This document shows, one piece after another, positions 43,619-51,627 of a stretch of DNA of 64,000 nucleotides (the first letter of the stretch is position 1; each line of letters begins with the position of its first letter). Location of the stretch: contig JAFQYM010000013.1 in the NCBI GenBank assembly GCA_017406465.1, forward strand, positions 35,972 through 99,971. The letters run 5' to 3'. The notes beneath the pieces were generated by a model. The model was not told the DNA's origin and made no database searches. It saw only the letters and a list, made by a program, of their open reading frames with translations. A program made the position numbers and the translations under genes. Source of the stretch: Kiritimatiellia bacterium. Its GTDB lineage: Bacteria; Verrucomicrobiota; Kiritimatiellia; RFP12; UBA1067.

Positions 43619-43741
43619 GCGAAAGCCAAGGGGGGATTCGCGCGTGCGGGAAAACGGCAAACGCCTATGTCACGACCAGGGGAGAATGAAGGGTCAGAGC
43701 TTATTGATACAGTAAAATTAATACAGTAGCCGAGTTTTTGG

Positions 43742-43747
43742 TATAAT
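43742..43747 (+). promoter_or_regulatory. Extended -10 element (T5-GG-TATAAT) of the transposase
   Basis: TATAAT at 43742-43747 follows TTTTTGG and is 6 nt before the ATG at 43754; the predicted +1 is the A of the start codon. Confidence 0.65.
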
Positions 43748-43753
43748 GTCCAC

Positions 43754-44812
43754 ATGAGAAAGAACAGGGTTATCGAGCAGAACAGGTGCTATCACCTTGT
43801 CAGCCGGCTTGCGCACCGTGCGTTCTTCCTCGACGACGAGGAGAAGGACCGCGCGGTTGCGCTGATGCGTCGCGTAGAGGAGTTCAGTGGCGTTGTCGTG
43901 CTGGCCTACGCGTTCATGTCGAACCATTTCCACATCTTCATCTACGTGCCCAGTGTGGAGGAGATCGGCGAAGGGGAGATTCTGCGCCGCATACGCGTTC
44001 TCTACCATGACGCGTCGCTCTCGCAGGTCGTCGCGACGTGGAACAGGCTCAAGACCGAGGAGCAGGAGCTTTTCAAACGCGCGCGTCCGACGAAGAAGTA
44101 TGTTTCGCGTTTCGAGGCCTACAAGTCCTCGTTTCTCCGCAGGATGTGGAACTCGGCGGAGTTCATGCGGACGTTCAAGCAGCATTTCACGATGTCGTTC
44201 AACGGACGCCGCGAGCACAGCGGTACGATGTTCGAGGGGCGGTACCACGAGCGGAACCATCTGGCGGAGGGGCCGGCGATGTGGCGGACGTCCGCGTACA
44301 TCGACATCAATGCGTGGGAGGCGGGAATCGCGGAGCGGCCGGAGGGCTACCGCTGGTGCAGTTTCGCCGCTGCCGTCCGTGGCGACAGGAAGGCCCGGGC
44401 CGGGTACGCCTTCATGTACGGCGGCGGGGAATGGCGCGTGATCCGGGAGTGCCACGAGCAGTCGATGCAAGAGGCGATGGGCGAGGTGCTGAAGGCGCGC
44501 GAGGCGGAAAAGGAAGAGTGCCGGGCTGGGCGCGGCGCATCGCCTTCCAGCTCAAAGGCGGATCCTCGGCTGGACATCCCGGACAAAGTCGGGATAGGGC
44601 TTGGGAAGGGAAGCGAGAGGACGGCGAAGAGGATACTGGAGCTCCTTGTCGACGGGCCCATGCGGCCGTCTGCGCTAAGGGAGGCGGTCGGCATCAAGAG
44701 CCCAATCCACTTTTCCAGGTACTACCTGAGGCCGCTGATGGAGAAGGGCATGATAGAAAGAACCGATCCGGACAGTCCGAAATCGCCCAGACAGGAGTAC
44801 AAGCTGGCATGA
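43754..44812 (+). CDS. Y1 (REP-associated) transposase with C-terminal winged helix
   Basis: 352 residues. The Y1 nuclease fold is marked by the N-terminal strand YHLVSRLAHRAFFL and the HUH-type SNHFHIFIYV motif near residues 56-65. FEGRYHERNH and YIDINAWEAG follow, typical of RAYT proteins. The helix with the nucleophilic Tyr cannot be fixed by eye. Residues ~290-352 add a winged-helix domain (RILELLVDGPMRPSALREAVG then LRPLMEKGMIERT) of the kind seen at the end of RecG- or Fic-associated proteins, which could bind the element ends. It would cut and join single-stranded hairpin ends. Confidence 0.88.
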   Translation: MRKNRVIEQNRCYHLVSRLAHRAFFLDDEEKDRAVALMRRVEEFSGVVVLAYAFMSNHFHIFIYVPSVEEIGEGEILRRIRVLYHDASLSQVVATWNRLKTEEQELFKRARPTKKYVSRFEAYKSSFLRRMWNSAEFMRTFKQHFTMSFNGRREHSGTMFEGRYHERNHLAEGPAMWRTSAYIDINAWEAGIAERPEGYRWCSFAAAVRGDRKARAGYAFMYGGGEWRVIRECHEQSMQEAMGEVLKAREAEKEECRAGRGASPSSSKADPRLDIPDKVGIGLGKGSERTAKRILELLVDGPMRPSALREAVGIKSPIHFSRYYLRPLMEKGMIERTDPDSPKSPRQEYKLA

Positions 44813-44864
44813 GCTACTATATCAATAATACTATGTCAATAGGCTCTGACCCTTTTGCCCCCCC

Positions 44865-44963
44865 GTTGTCACCGTCAACTTCGGCGACGAGCCGTTCGTG
44901 CTCCCCGACGGCGAAACGCTTTCGGCCCGCGGGCACCGCGTCCGCCTTGGGCGACGTCCCTGA
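44865..44963 (+). pseudogene. 3' remnant of a glycoside-hydrolase-like gene
   Basis: The last 33 codons (including stop) correspond without gaps to 39297-39395, the end of the GH-like gene at 37077. There are 7 base differences, and only one (Pro to Ser) changes the protein. The remnant starts within 10 bp of the right end of the RAYT element, so a paralogous gene has lost everything upstream. Confidence 0.85.
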
Positions 44964-45011
44964 CTGTGGCTGGCGGCCAAGAAAGTTTGCCCGCAGGGAG
45001 CGAATTTTTGA

Positions 45012-45017
45012 TATAAT
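45012..45017 (+). promoter_or_regulatory. -10 element (TTTTTGATATAAT) of the pilin-like operon
   Basis: TATAAT at 45012-45017 ends 6 nt before the ATG at 45024; the predicted +1 is the A of that codon. Confidence 0.65.
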
Positions 45018-45023
45018 GCGCTC

Positions 45024-45179
45024 ATGAGGATACGCGGCAGGAAAGGGCAGACGGCCGTCGAGTACGTGCTTGCGCTGTGTGCGCTTCTTGCCGTAGTCGG
45101 CGCGATGTGGTACCTCGTCTTGGCGTCGCAGAAGAGCGTCGTCAGGACGGAAAACCTTGTCAGCTCCGACTATCCTTAG
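45024..45179 (+). CDS. Flp-type prepilin-like peptide (51 residues)
   Basis: A small gene, MRIRGRKG then QTAVEYVLALCALLAVVGA, with a basic leader, a G|QTAVE class IVb prepilin cleavage site (Glu at +5) and one hydrophobic helix. The mature peptide of about 43 residues is the size of Flp pilins. It is the first gene of a cluster of pilin-like proteins and is predicted to be leaderless. A prepilin peptidase (TadV/CpaA) and the TadA-C assembly machinery are not in the window. Confidence 0.75.
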   Translation: MRIRGRKGQTAVEYVLALCALLAVVGAMWYLVLASQKSVVRTENLVSSDYP

Positions 45180-45192
45180 AATGAAAGGAACG

Positions 45193-45420
45193 ATGAAAAT
45201 GATGAAAGCGCTAAGAAAAGGACAGACGATGGTTGAGTACATCATCATTGTCTGCCTTATCGCAGTCTCGCTTATCGCGGTGTTCACATACCTGAGCCGC
45301 GCGATCGGCAAGAAGGCAGCAGGCGCCGCGAGCCAGCTTTCCGAAGAGGAAGGCGACAAGGCGAAGTCCGCAGCCGATTCGATCAGCGAAGACTCGCTAA
45401 AGCAGCTCGGCGAAGACTGA
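45193..45420 (+). CDS. Flp-type prepilin-like protein
   Basis: 75 residues from the ATG at 45193; alternatives at 45181, 45199 and 45202 are in frame, and AAAGGA at 45184-45189 best serves 45193 or 45199. LRKG|QTMVEYIIIVCLIAV matches the class IVb prepilin site with Glu at +5. The C-terminal part is a charged, Ala-rich helix (SEEEGDKAKSAADSISEDS), which would lie on the pilus surface. It starts shortly after the 51-residue pilin gene and is probably the major or a minor Flp subunit. Confidence 0.75.
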   Translation: MKMMKALRKGQTMVEYIIIVCLIAVSLIAVFTYLSRAIGKKAAGAASQLSEEEGDKAKSAADSISEDSLKQLGED

Positions 45421-45433
45421 GGGAGGGGGCTTC

Positions 45434-45943
45434 ATGTCCTTCCGTCGAGGACAGGCGATGCTGGAGACGGCTCTCGCCGTCCTCTTCATCACTGTCCTCT
45501 TTCTCGTCGTGTTCCAGGTCGCGCACATGGTCACGACGAAGATCCTCCTCGATCATGCCGCAGCCCGCGCCGCGCGCGCGAAGGCCGTCGGCTTCAACGA
45601 ATGGATGTGCCTCAAGTCGGCGCGTGTTGCGATGATTCCTGTCGCCGGTCGCCGCCTGTGGCCCGAGGAAGGAGAATACGACGAGGCATCGCTCGTCCCG
45701 ATCTACATGACGACAGAGCACGAGTCGATGGCGCGCGGAATTCTCGAGTACGAGCGCTGGAGGACGATGGACGTGGACGTCGATTCCGGTGGCGGCATCG
45801 GAGCCGAGGTCTCCGCCCGTGTCGCGGTGGATGTGCCGCGTTTCTATTCGCGCGGCGACGAAGACTCCGACACGACGGAGATAGTCGGCGAGTCGCGTAT
45901 TGAATCGCACTTTCCGCTATACATGAACAACCAGGGGCTTTGA
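45434..45943 (+). CDS. TadE-like pseudopilin
   Basis: 169 residues. RRG|QAMLETALAVLFITVLFLVVF gives a prepilin-type cleavage site with Glu at +5 and one transmembrane helix, as in TadE-family minor pilins of Tad systems. The rest is a soluble domain outside the membrane. GGGAGGGGG precedes the ATG. The next gene begins 1 nt after the stop, so translation is coupled. Confidence 0.8.
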   Translation: MSFRRGQAMLETALAVLFITVLFLVVFQVAHMVTTKILLDHAAARAARAKAVGFNEWMCLKSARVAMIPVAGRRLWPEEGEYDEASLVPIYMTTEHESMARGILEYERWRTMDVDVDSGGGIGAEVSARVAVDVPRFYSRGDEDSDTTEIVGESRIESHFPLYMNNQGL

Positions 45944-45944
45944 C

Positions 45945-47354
45945 ATGAGACGCGGACAGGTCGCCATATATCTTCTGATGGTGCTTGTGGCGCTTTTCCT
46001 CGTGGCGCTTCTCAACGTCGACGTGTTCGACGTGGTGCGCGGCAAGAACCGTGTGCAGAACGGCGGCGATGCGGCGGCGCTCGCGGCGGCGCGAAAGCAA
46101 GGCCGGATCCTCAATGAAATCGGCAAGCTCAATATCGCCCACCTTGTCGCGGCGGCGCAGGACGATGCGCGGACTTGCGAGGAACTTACGATGGAGCAGC
46201 GGCGGCTTGCGCTCTTGGGTCCCGTGGAGGCGCTTCGCCTTGCGAACCATGCGGCGAAGAAAAACGACATGGAGGTGCGCGACGAGTTCGCGGAAATCCT
46301 GCGCGAGCATGTCGCGGAGATACGGCTTGTCTATTCCGGCGGCACCAACGAGGAAGGCGAGCCGTACCCGGAGCCGTATCCGGGCGCTTGGACCGAATAT
46401 GCGACGGCGATAGAGAACGTCATCTCCGAGGGGCTTGCCTGTGGTCCGGACAATGTCGAGTTCTACGGCGCGCAGGGGGGGCACTACCTTCTCATGAAGG
46501 ACTTCTACCACGCGATCGCAGGCGAGAACTGGTGCTGGTTCCACTGGCACGCCGAGGGGCTCTTGAACAGCTATTCTTCCTATATGGACTGGTCGCCGCT
46601 TCCGACGAGGAGCGAGAATTCGATGGAGAACAGCGAGATCTTCAATCTCCACGTCCGCGCATGGAAGGGCGCAATAACAGATCTTCTCTCGACGAACGAG
46701 ATACAGCACATCTGCCGAACCTATGGCGACGGCGAGATTCCGCAGGAGCAGCTTGCGGAGTCAGTCATCCTCACGAACCGCGACCAGGTATGGTTCCTTT
46801 TCGAGAGCGAGCGCTGGGGCCGGTGGTTCAATGGTCTTTCGCTTGCTGATGAAGAGGACGGCTACGAGTTCCCGATAGTGGGCGAGATCAAGCCAGAGTA
46901 CAACGTTCGCGGATGCGCGGCGATCACGAGGTGCATAAAGGAAGTCGAGTCGGTCGCGCTTGAGTCGACTTCGGACGTCGTGTGGGCGGCGGGCGCGAAG
47001 CCGTTTGGAACGGTGGAGAACTTCGAGGGAGAGACAGACGTGGTGACGGCGCTCAGCTCGTTTGTCGTTCCGTGTTTCACCAATGTGCGCCTCGTGCCGC
47101 TCGACTCTGTTGGCGGGGAGGACCTTTCGACGGCGGACTACGGCTGGGTGACTCACATCCGCAAGCACCTGCCGTACTATCTCGAGCATGGGCCTGTGAA
47201 TGCGCAGGGGTGTTTCTACTGCCTGCAGCTCCAGACATGGGAGAAGAAGTATTTCCGCGACGGCGGCATAAGATGGCTAAAGTATTACGCCGGAACGTGC
47301 ATTCGCGGGACGGGCGGCGGCGGCAGCCATGGAGGAACCAGCCATGGGCACTAA
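45945..47354 (+). CDS. TadG-like pilus-assembly protein
   Basis: 469 residues. MRRGQVAIYLLMVLVALFLVALLNVD is a signal-anchor of the TadE/TadG type, but the +5 residue is Tyr where prepilins have Glu, so it may stay uncleaved. NRVQNGGDAAALAAARKQ is the N-terminal helix typical of Tad_N/TadG proteins. The large soluble domain contains paired cysteines (C-F-Y-C near 430). It ends in a Gly/Ser/His-rich tail (GGGGSHGGTSHGH), which could bind metal. It overlaps the next gene. Confidence 0.75.
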   Translation: MRRGQVAIYLLMVLVALFLVALLNVDVFDVVRGKNRVQNGGDAAALAAARKQGRILNEIGKLNIAHLVAAAQDDARTCEELTMEQRRLALLGPVEALRLANHAAKKNDMEVRDEFAEILREHVAEIRLVYSGGTNEEGEPYPEPYPGAWTEYATAIENVISEGLACGPDNVEFYGAQGGHYLLMKDFYHAIAGENWCWFHWHAEGLLNSYSSYMDWSPLPTRSENSMENSEIFNLHVRAWKGAITDLLSTNEIQHICRTYGDGEIPQEQLAESVILTNRDQVWFLFESERWGRWFNGLSLADEEDGYEFPIVGEIKPEYNVRGCAAITRCIKEVESVALESTSDVVWAAGAKPFGTVENFEGETDVVTALSSFVVPCFTNVRLVPLDSVGGEDLSTADYGWVTHIRKHLPYYLEHGPVNAQGCFYCLQLQTWEKKYFRDGGIRWLKYYAGTCIRGTGGGGSHGGTSHGH

Positions 47355-47727
47355 GGAGCTCGCCACTACGCTCGTTCCGTGCGGGCATGCGCCCTTGCTC
47401 ACTCGCTCCGTGGCTCGGAGACTTGGAAGTTCCGGCCAGGCCTTTATGGAGCTGGCGCTTGGGATGCTTGCGCTTGCGCTCGTTCTCTCGGCTCTCTTCG
47501 GTTTCACGGCTTATATCCTGAGTTCGCTCAAGATGCAGCGCGATCTCCGAGCCGACGCCGGGCGCGGTGCGCTCAACTCGGGCGGCGGCGAGGAGTCGTA
47601 TTCCTCGAAGATCGCCGACGATACGGTGGAAGTAGAGCCGCTTGCGGCAACGTATATCTTCGGCTCGTCCGAAGTGGAAGTAAAGGAGGAAGTCCACATC
47701 CCCGCGATGTCTGGTCTTGATCTATGA
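47344..47727 (+). CDS. TadE-like pseudopilin, second copy
   Basis: 127 residues from the ATG at 47344, chosen because GGAGGA lies 7 nt upstream; the ATG at 47329 is possible. SSG|QAFMELALGMLALALVLSALF has the prepilin site with Glu at +5. The leader before it is unusually long (about 30 residues), which suggests that an alternative start is used or that non-coding repeat sequence has been absorbed. The stop overlaps the peptidase start (ATGA). Confidence 0.65.
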   Translation: MGTKELATTLVPCGHAPLLTRSVARRLGSSGQAFMELALGMLALALVLSALFGFTAYILSSLKMQRDLRADAGRGALNSGGGEESYSSKIADDTVEVEPLAATYIFGSSEVEVKEEVHIPAMSGLDL

Positions 47728-48728
47728 AAAACGCAATCATTAGAACGGCGGCGAATGTCCGTGCAATCACTGGCGTAGACTGCGACGAGGCGTGGGTCGT
47801 GGTGCGCGACGGTGGCGAACCGACGCTTTACACCGATTTCCGCTATATTCCGATGGCGCATCGCGTCGCGCCGAAACTAAAGGTCCGCGACATAAAGCAT
47901 TTTGGGCCAGACCTCAAGCGGCTCTGGGGCGGGAAGGGCGCCTCGTCGCGCAAAATCGGCTTCGAGAAGGCGATATCCGTCGCCGAGTTTGAAAAGCTCA
48001 AGAAGATTCTCCCCCGCGCGAAGTTCGAGGACGTCACGCGCGACCTTGCCAAGCGTCGTTCGGTAAAGACGCCTGACGAGATCGAGAAGATGCGTGCGGC
48101 CGTGCGGCTCAACGACGAGATATGGCGAGATGCGTCGCGTAAGTTCAAATCGGGCATGACCGAGCGCGAGATGGCCGGCATCATAAGGTCGATGATGTTC
48201 GACCGTGGCGAGGGCGAGGCGTTTCCGACAATCGTCTGCGTCGGCGCAAATGCCGCGGAGTGCCACCATGTTCCCGACGACACGGTCTGGAACGGACGCG
48301 ATCCGGTGCTTGTCGACATGGGCGTGAAGCTTGACGGCTATTGCTCTGACATGACGCGCAATCTCCTTCCGAAGCGCCAGTCATCGCTCTACCGGAAGGT
48401 TTACGATCTTGTCCTCAAGGCGAATCTCGCGGCAATCGCTGCGGTTAAGCCAGGCATTACGGGCAAGGCGCTTGACAAGGTCGCGCGAGACGTCATAAAA
48501 AAGGGCGGCTTCGGAAAATGCTTTGGTCATTCCCTCGGGCATGGCGTCGGGTTCGAGGTCCACGAGGCGCCGAACGCGTCGAAGAAGTCGGACTGGGTCC
48601 TGAAGCCGGGGATGTTCGTGACGATAGAGCCGGGAATCTACCTCGAGGGGAATCTTGGCGTCCGCATCGAGGATCTCGTCCTCGTCACTGCCACCGGCTG
48701 CGAAGTTCTTACCTCAAGCGACAAGTAG
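47724..48728 (+). CDS. M24-family Xaa-Pro aminopeptidase
   Basis: 334 residues, creatinase N-terminal domain plus pita-bread metallopeptidase domain. The five metal ligands lie in VDMGVKLDGYCSDMTR (two Asp), GHSLGHGVG (His), TIEPGIYLEG (Glu) and GVRIEDLV (Glu). It removes N-terminal residues preceding proline in the cytoplasm, or acts as a prolidase on X-Pro dipeptides. It is translationally coupled to the pilin-like operon, with no evident functional link. Confidence 0.92.
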   Translation: MKNAIIRTAANVRAITGVDCDEAWVVVRDGGEPTLYTDFRYIPMAHRVAPKLKVRDIKHFGPDLKRLWGGKGASSRKIGFEKAISVAEFEKLKKILPRAKFEDVTRDLAKRRSVKTPDEIEKMRAAVRLNDEIWRDASRKFKSGMTEREMAGIIRSMMFDRGEGEAFPTIVCVGANAAECHHVPDDTVWNGRDPVLVDMGVKLDGYCSDMTRNLLPKRQSSLYRKVYDLVLKANLAAIAAVKPGITGKALDKVARDVIKKGGFGKCFGHSLGHGVGFEVHEAPNASKKSDWVLKPGMFVTIEPGIYLEGNLGVRIEDLVLVTATGCEVLTSSDK

Positions 48729-48858
48729 CGGCGTCCGAAGGCTCCTTCTCGGGGAGCCCTCGGCGAATACGCCGTATCCCCTCGCTCGGACCTTCGCTCC
48801 GCCGCTTTGCCGATGTCGCGTTGTTAGCGGATCTTATGCCATGCGGACGAATTTATGA
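48729..48858 (+). other. Intergenic region with a hairpin
   Basis: GGCTCC (48740-48745) pairs with GGAGCC (48753-48758) across a 7-nt loop. There is no T-run, so termination is uncertain. The rest is GC-rich with CTCGCTCGG/TTCGCTCCG low-complexity text and no gene. Confidence 0.4.
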
Positions 48859-48864
48859 TATAAT
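48859..48864 (+). promoter_or_regulatory. -10 element of the ferredoxin oxidoreductase operon
   Basis: TATGATATAAT ends at 48864. Transcription would start near 48871, leaving a 20-nt leader with AAGGAG (48876-48881) and AAAGGA before the ATG at 48891. Confidence 0.6.
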
Positions 48865-48890
48865 ATGCAAATTTCAAGGAGTTAAAAGGA

Positions 48891-49097
48891 ATGGCTAAAC
48901 TGACATTCAAAGAGGAGCTGTGCAAGGGATGCGGGCTTTGCGTGACCGCATGCCCCAAGAAAATTCTCGCAATTTCAAAGACAAAGCTGAACCATAAGGG
49001 TCACGCGCCTGTAGAGTTGACGAAGCCCGAAGAGTGCGTCGGCTGCGCGAGCTGCGCGATGATGTGTCCAGATTGCGTAATTACTGTAGAGAGGTAG
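48891..49097 (+). CDS. 2-oxoacid:ferredoxin oxidoreductase, delta (ferredoxin) subunit
   Basis: 68 residues with two [4Fe-4S] sites: CKGCGLCVTACP and CVGCASCAMMCPDC. The four-gene set in which it comes first is typical of 2-oxoglutarate or branched-chain 2-oxoacid:ferredoxin oxidoreductases (KorDABC/VorDBAC). It passes electrons from the catalytic TPP subunit to ferredoxin. It is oxygen-sensitive and so consistent with an anaerobe. Confidence 0.92.
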   Translation: MAKLTFKEELCKGCGLCVTACPKKILAISKTKLNHKGHAPVELTKPEECVGCASCAMMCPDCVITVER

Positions 49098-49146
49098 GAA
49101 AGGACGGGGCCTCTGGCGACCCCGCACCCCACCCAAGGAATTAAAA

Positions 49147-50210
49147 ATGAGTTCTAAAGTACTGATGAAGGGCAACGAGGCGATCGCCGAGGCGGCGATA
49201 CGCTGCGGTTGCCGGCACTATTTTGGTTATCCGATCACGCCGCAGACCGAAATCGCGGCGTACATGGCAAAGCGCATGCCGAAGATCGGCGGCACGTTCC
49301 TCCAGGCGGAAAGCGAAATCGCCGCGATCAACATGGTCTATGGCTGCGCCTCGACCGGTCGCCGCGCGATGACGTCGAGCTCGAGCCCGGGCATCTCGCT
49401 CAAGGCCGAGGGCATGAGCTATCTCGCGGGCGCCGATCTTCCCGCGCTTATCGTCAACGTCCAGCGCGGCGGTCCTGGCCTCGGCGGCATTCAGCCGTCG
49501 CAGTCCGACTACTTCTTTATGACGCGCGGCCCCGGCCACGGCGATTTTCATATCATCGTCCTCGCGCCCGCTACGGTGCAGGAAATGGCCGACATGACGC
49601 GCCTCGCGTTCGAGCTCGGCGAGAAGTACCGCATGCCCGCGATGCTGCTCGCTGACGGCACGATGGGCCAGATGATGGAGCCGGTCGTCCTTCCCGAAGA
49701 CACAGTCGATCCCGAGACGATCCCCGCGACAAAGCCGTGGGCGACGACGGGCACGCAGATGAAGCGCGCTCACAACATCGTTAACTCCCTCTACCTCAAG
49801 CCCGACGAACTCGAGAAGACGAACTTCGAGCGCTTCGAGCGCTACGCGAAGCTCGAGAAGGACGAGTGCCGCTGGGAGGAATACCTCATGGACGACGCCG
49901 AAGTGTGCGTCATCTCGGTCGGCATCACCGCGCGCGTCGCGAAGAACGCGATCGCCGCCGCCCGCAAGGAGGGCATCAAGGTCGGCATGATCCGCCCGAT
50001 CACCCTCTATCCGTTCCCGAAGGAACCGATCGCCAAGGCCGCCGCGAAAGTAAAGAGCTTCCTCACGGTTGAGCTCAACATGGGCCAGATGAACGAGGAC
50101 GTGAAGCTCGCAATCGGATGCTCCAAGCCGGTCGCCATGTGCAACCGCGTCGGCGGCATGATCCCAAGCGCCGACGAAGTTCTCGCCGCGATCAGGAAGG
50201 AGGCGAAGTA

Positions 50211-50211
<1 letters not shown>
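49147..50211 (+). CDS. 2-oxoacid:ferredoxin oxidoreductase, alpha subunit (VorB/KorA-like)
   Basis: 354 residues. LMKGNEAIAEAAIRCGCRHYFGYPITPQTEI is the N-terminal signature of this subunit; QAESEIAAINMVYGCASTGRRAMTSSSSPG and VQRGGPGLGG follow. It binds the CoA and substrate domain partner. It is similar to VorB, which suggests branched-chain 2-oxoacids, but 2-oxoglutarate cannot be excluded. AAGGAA precedes the ATG. The stop overlaps the beta subunit start by one base. Confidence 0.9.
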
Positions 50212-50948
<737 letters not shown>

Positions 50949-51026
50949 GAGTTGGAGTTCAGAGTTGGAGTTGGAGATAGGAGTCAGGAGTCAGTAGTTA
51001 GGAATAAGGAAAGAAGAGAGTTTGAA
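50949..51026 (+). repeat. Short tandem-like repeat inside the operon
   Basis: The 60-odd bases after the beta subunit stop are built from GAGTTGGAGTT- and AGGAGTCAGGAGTCAG-like units, a low-complexity purine-rich repeat of the kind dispersed in many genomes. The gamma subunit starts after it at 51027; the ORF running through the repeat from 50952 is unlikely to be translated. Confidence 0.65.
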
Positions 51027-51575
51027 ATGACCTACGAAACTATAATGGCGGGATTCGGCGGACAGGGACTTCTGTTCTCCGGAAAGGTTCTCGCCCATGC
51101 CGCGCTTATCGAGAACAAGGAACTTTCGTGGCTTCCCTCGTACGGGCCCGAAATGCGCGGCGGAACGTGCAACTGCTCGGTGATAGTCTCCGACGATCCC
51201 GTCGGCTCGCCGATTATCGCCCACCCGAACGTGCTTATGGTGATGAACGAGCCGTCTCTCGACAAGTTCGAGGACACCGTCGCCGCCGGCGGCACGATCT
51301 TCGTCGACTCGTCCCTCATCGCGCGCAAGGTGCGCCGCACCGACGTCGAAGTCGTCTACATCCCCGCGACTAAGATGGCGACCGACATGGAGGCGAAGAG
51401 CCTCGCGAACATGATCATCCTCGGCGCTATCGTCGAGAAGCTCCGCTGCGTGAATCCCGACATGGTCGCGACCGCGCTCAAGGAGACGATTTCCGCGCGC
51501 AAGGCCGCGCTTCTCGACCTCAACCTTAAGGCGGTAGAGGCGGGGCGCGAGTTCATCCGCGGGCAGAAAGCTTAA
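51027..51575 (+). CDS. 2-oxoacid:ferredoxin oxidoreductase, gamma subunit
   Basis: 182 residues. ETIMAGFGGQGLLFSGKVLAHAA is the Rossmann-like start of the gamma family, and GPEMRGGTCNCSVIVSD is its next landmark. The ATG at 51027 follows a purine-rich AAGAGAG region. It is the last gene of the delta-alpha-beta-gamma set. Confidence 0.92.
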   Translation: MTYETIMAGFGGQGLLFSGKVLAHAALIENKELSWLPSYGPEMRGGTCNCSVIVSDDPVGSPIIAHPNVLMVMNEPSLDKFEDTVAAGGTIFVDSSLIARKVRRTDVEVVYIPATKMATDMEAKSLANMIILGAIVEKLRCVNPDMVATALKETISARKAALLDLNLKAVEAGREFIRGQKA

Positions 51576-51627
51576 CACCCAAGACACAAACAAAAAGAAG
51601 AAAAAAACAAACAAGGAAAACAGACCC

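Larger units (their letters stand above)
43682..44857 (+). mobile_element. RAYT/IS200-like element with terminal inverted repeats, full copy
   Basis: About 1.18 kb. The left end is AAGGGTCAGAGCTTATTGATA followed by a second ATACAGTA, and the right end is the imperfect inverse (TGTCAATAGGCTCTGACCC). One gene, a Y1 transposase, fills it. The deleted sister copy is at 39399-39662. Inverted repeats of this length with a Y1 transposase recall REP-associated tyrosine transposases rather than classical IS200. Confidence 0.75.

Noticed and set aside
39297..44963. Interpretation of the 99-bp GH tails as attL/attR of an integrated island
   Set aside because: The copies differ at 7 of 99 bases, mostly at synonymous positions, as expected for diverged paralogues rather than a recent target duplication, and no integrase gene lies between them.
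46476..46482. G7 run within the tadG-like gene
   Set aside because: It is seven bases only and inside a coding frame that continues without interruption; there is no evidence for slippage.
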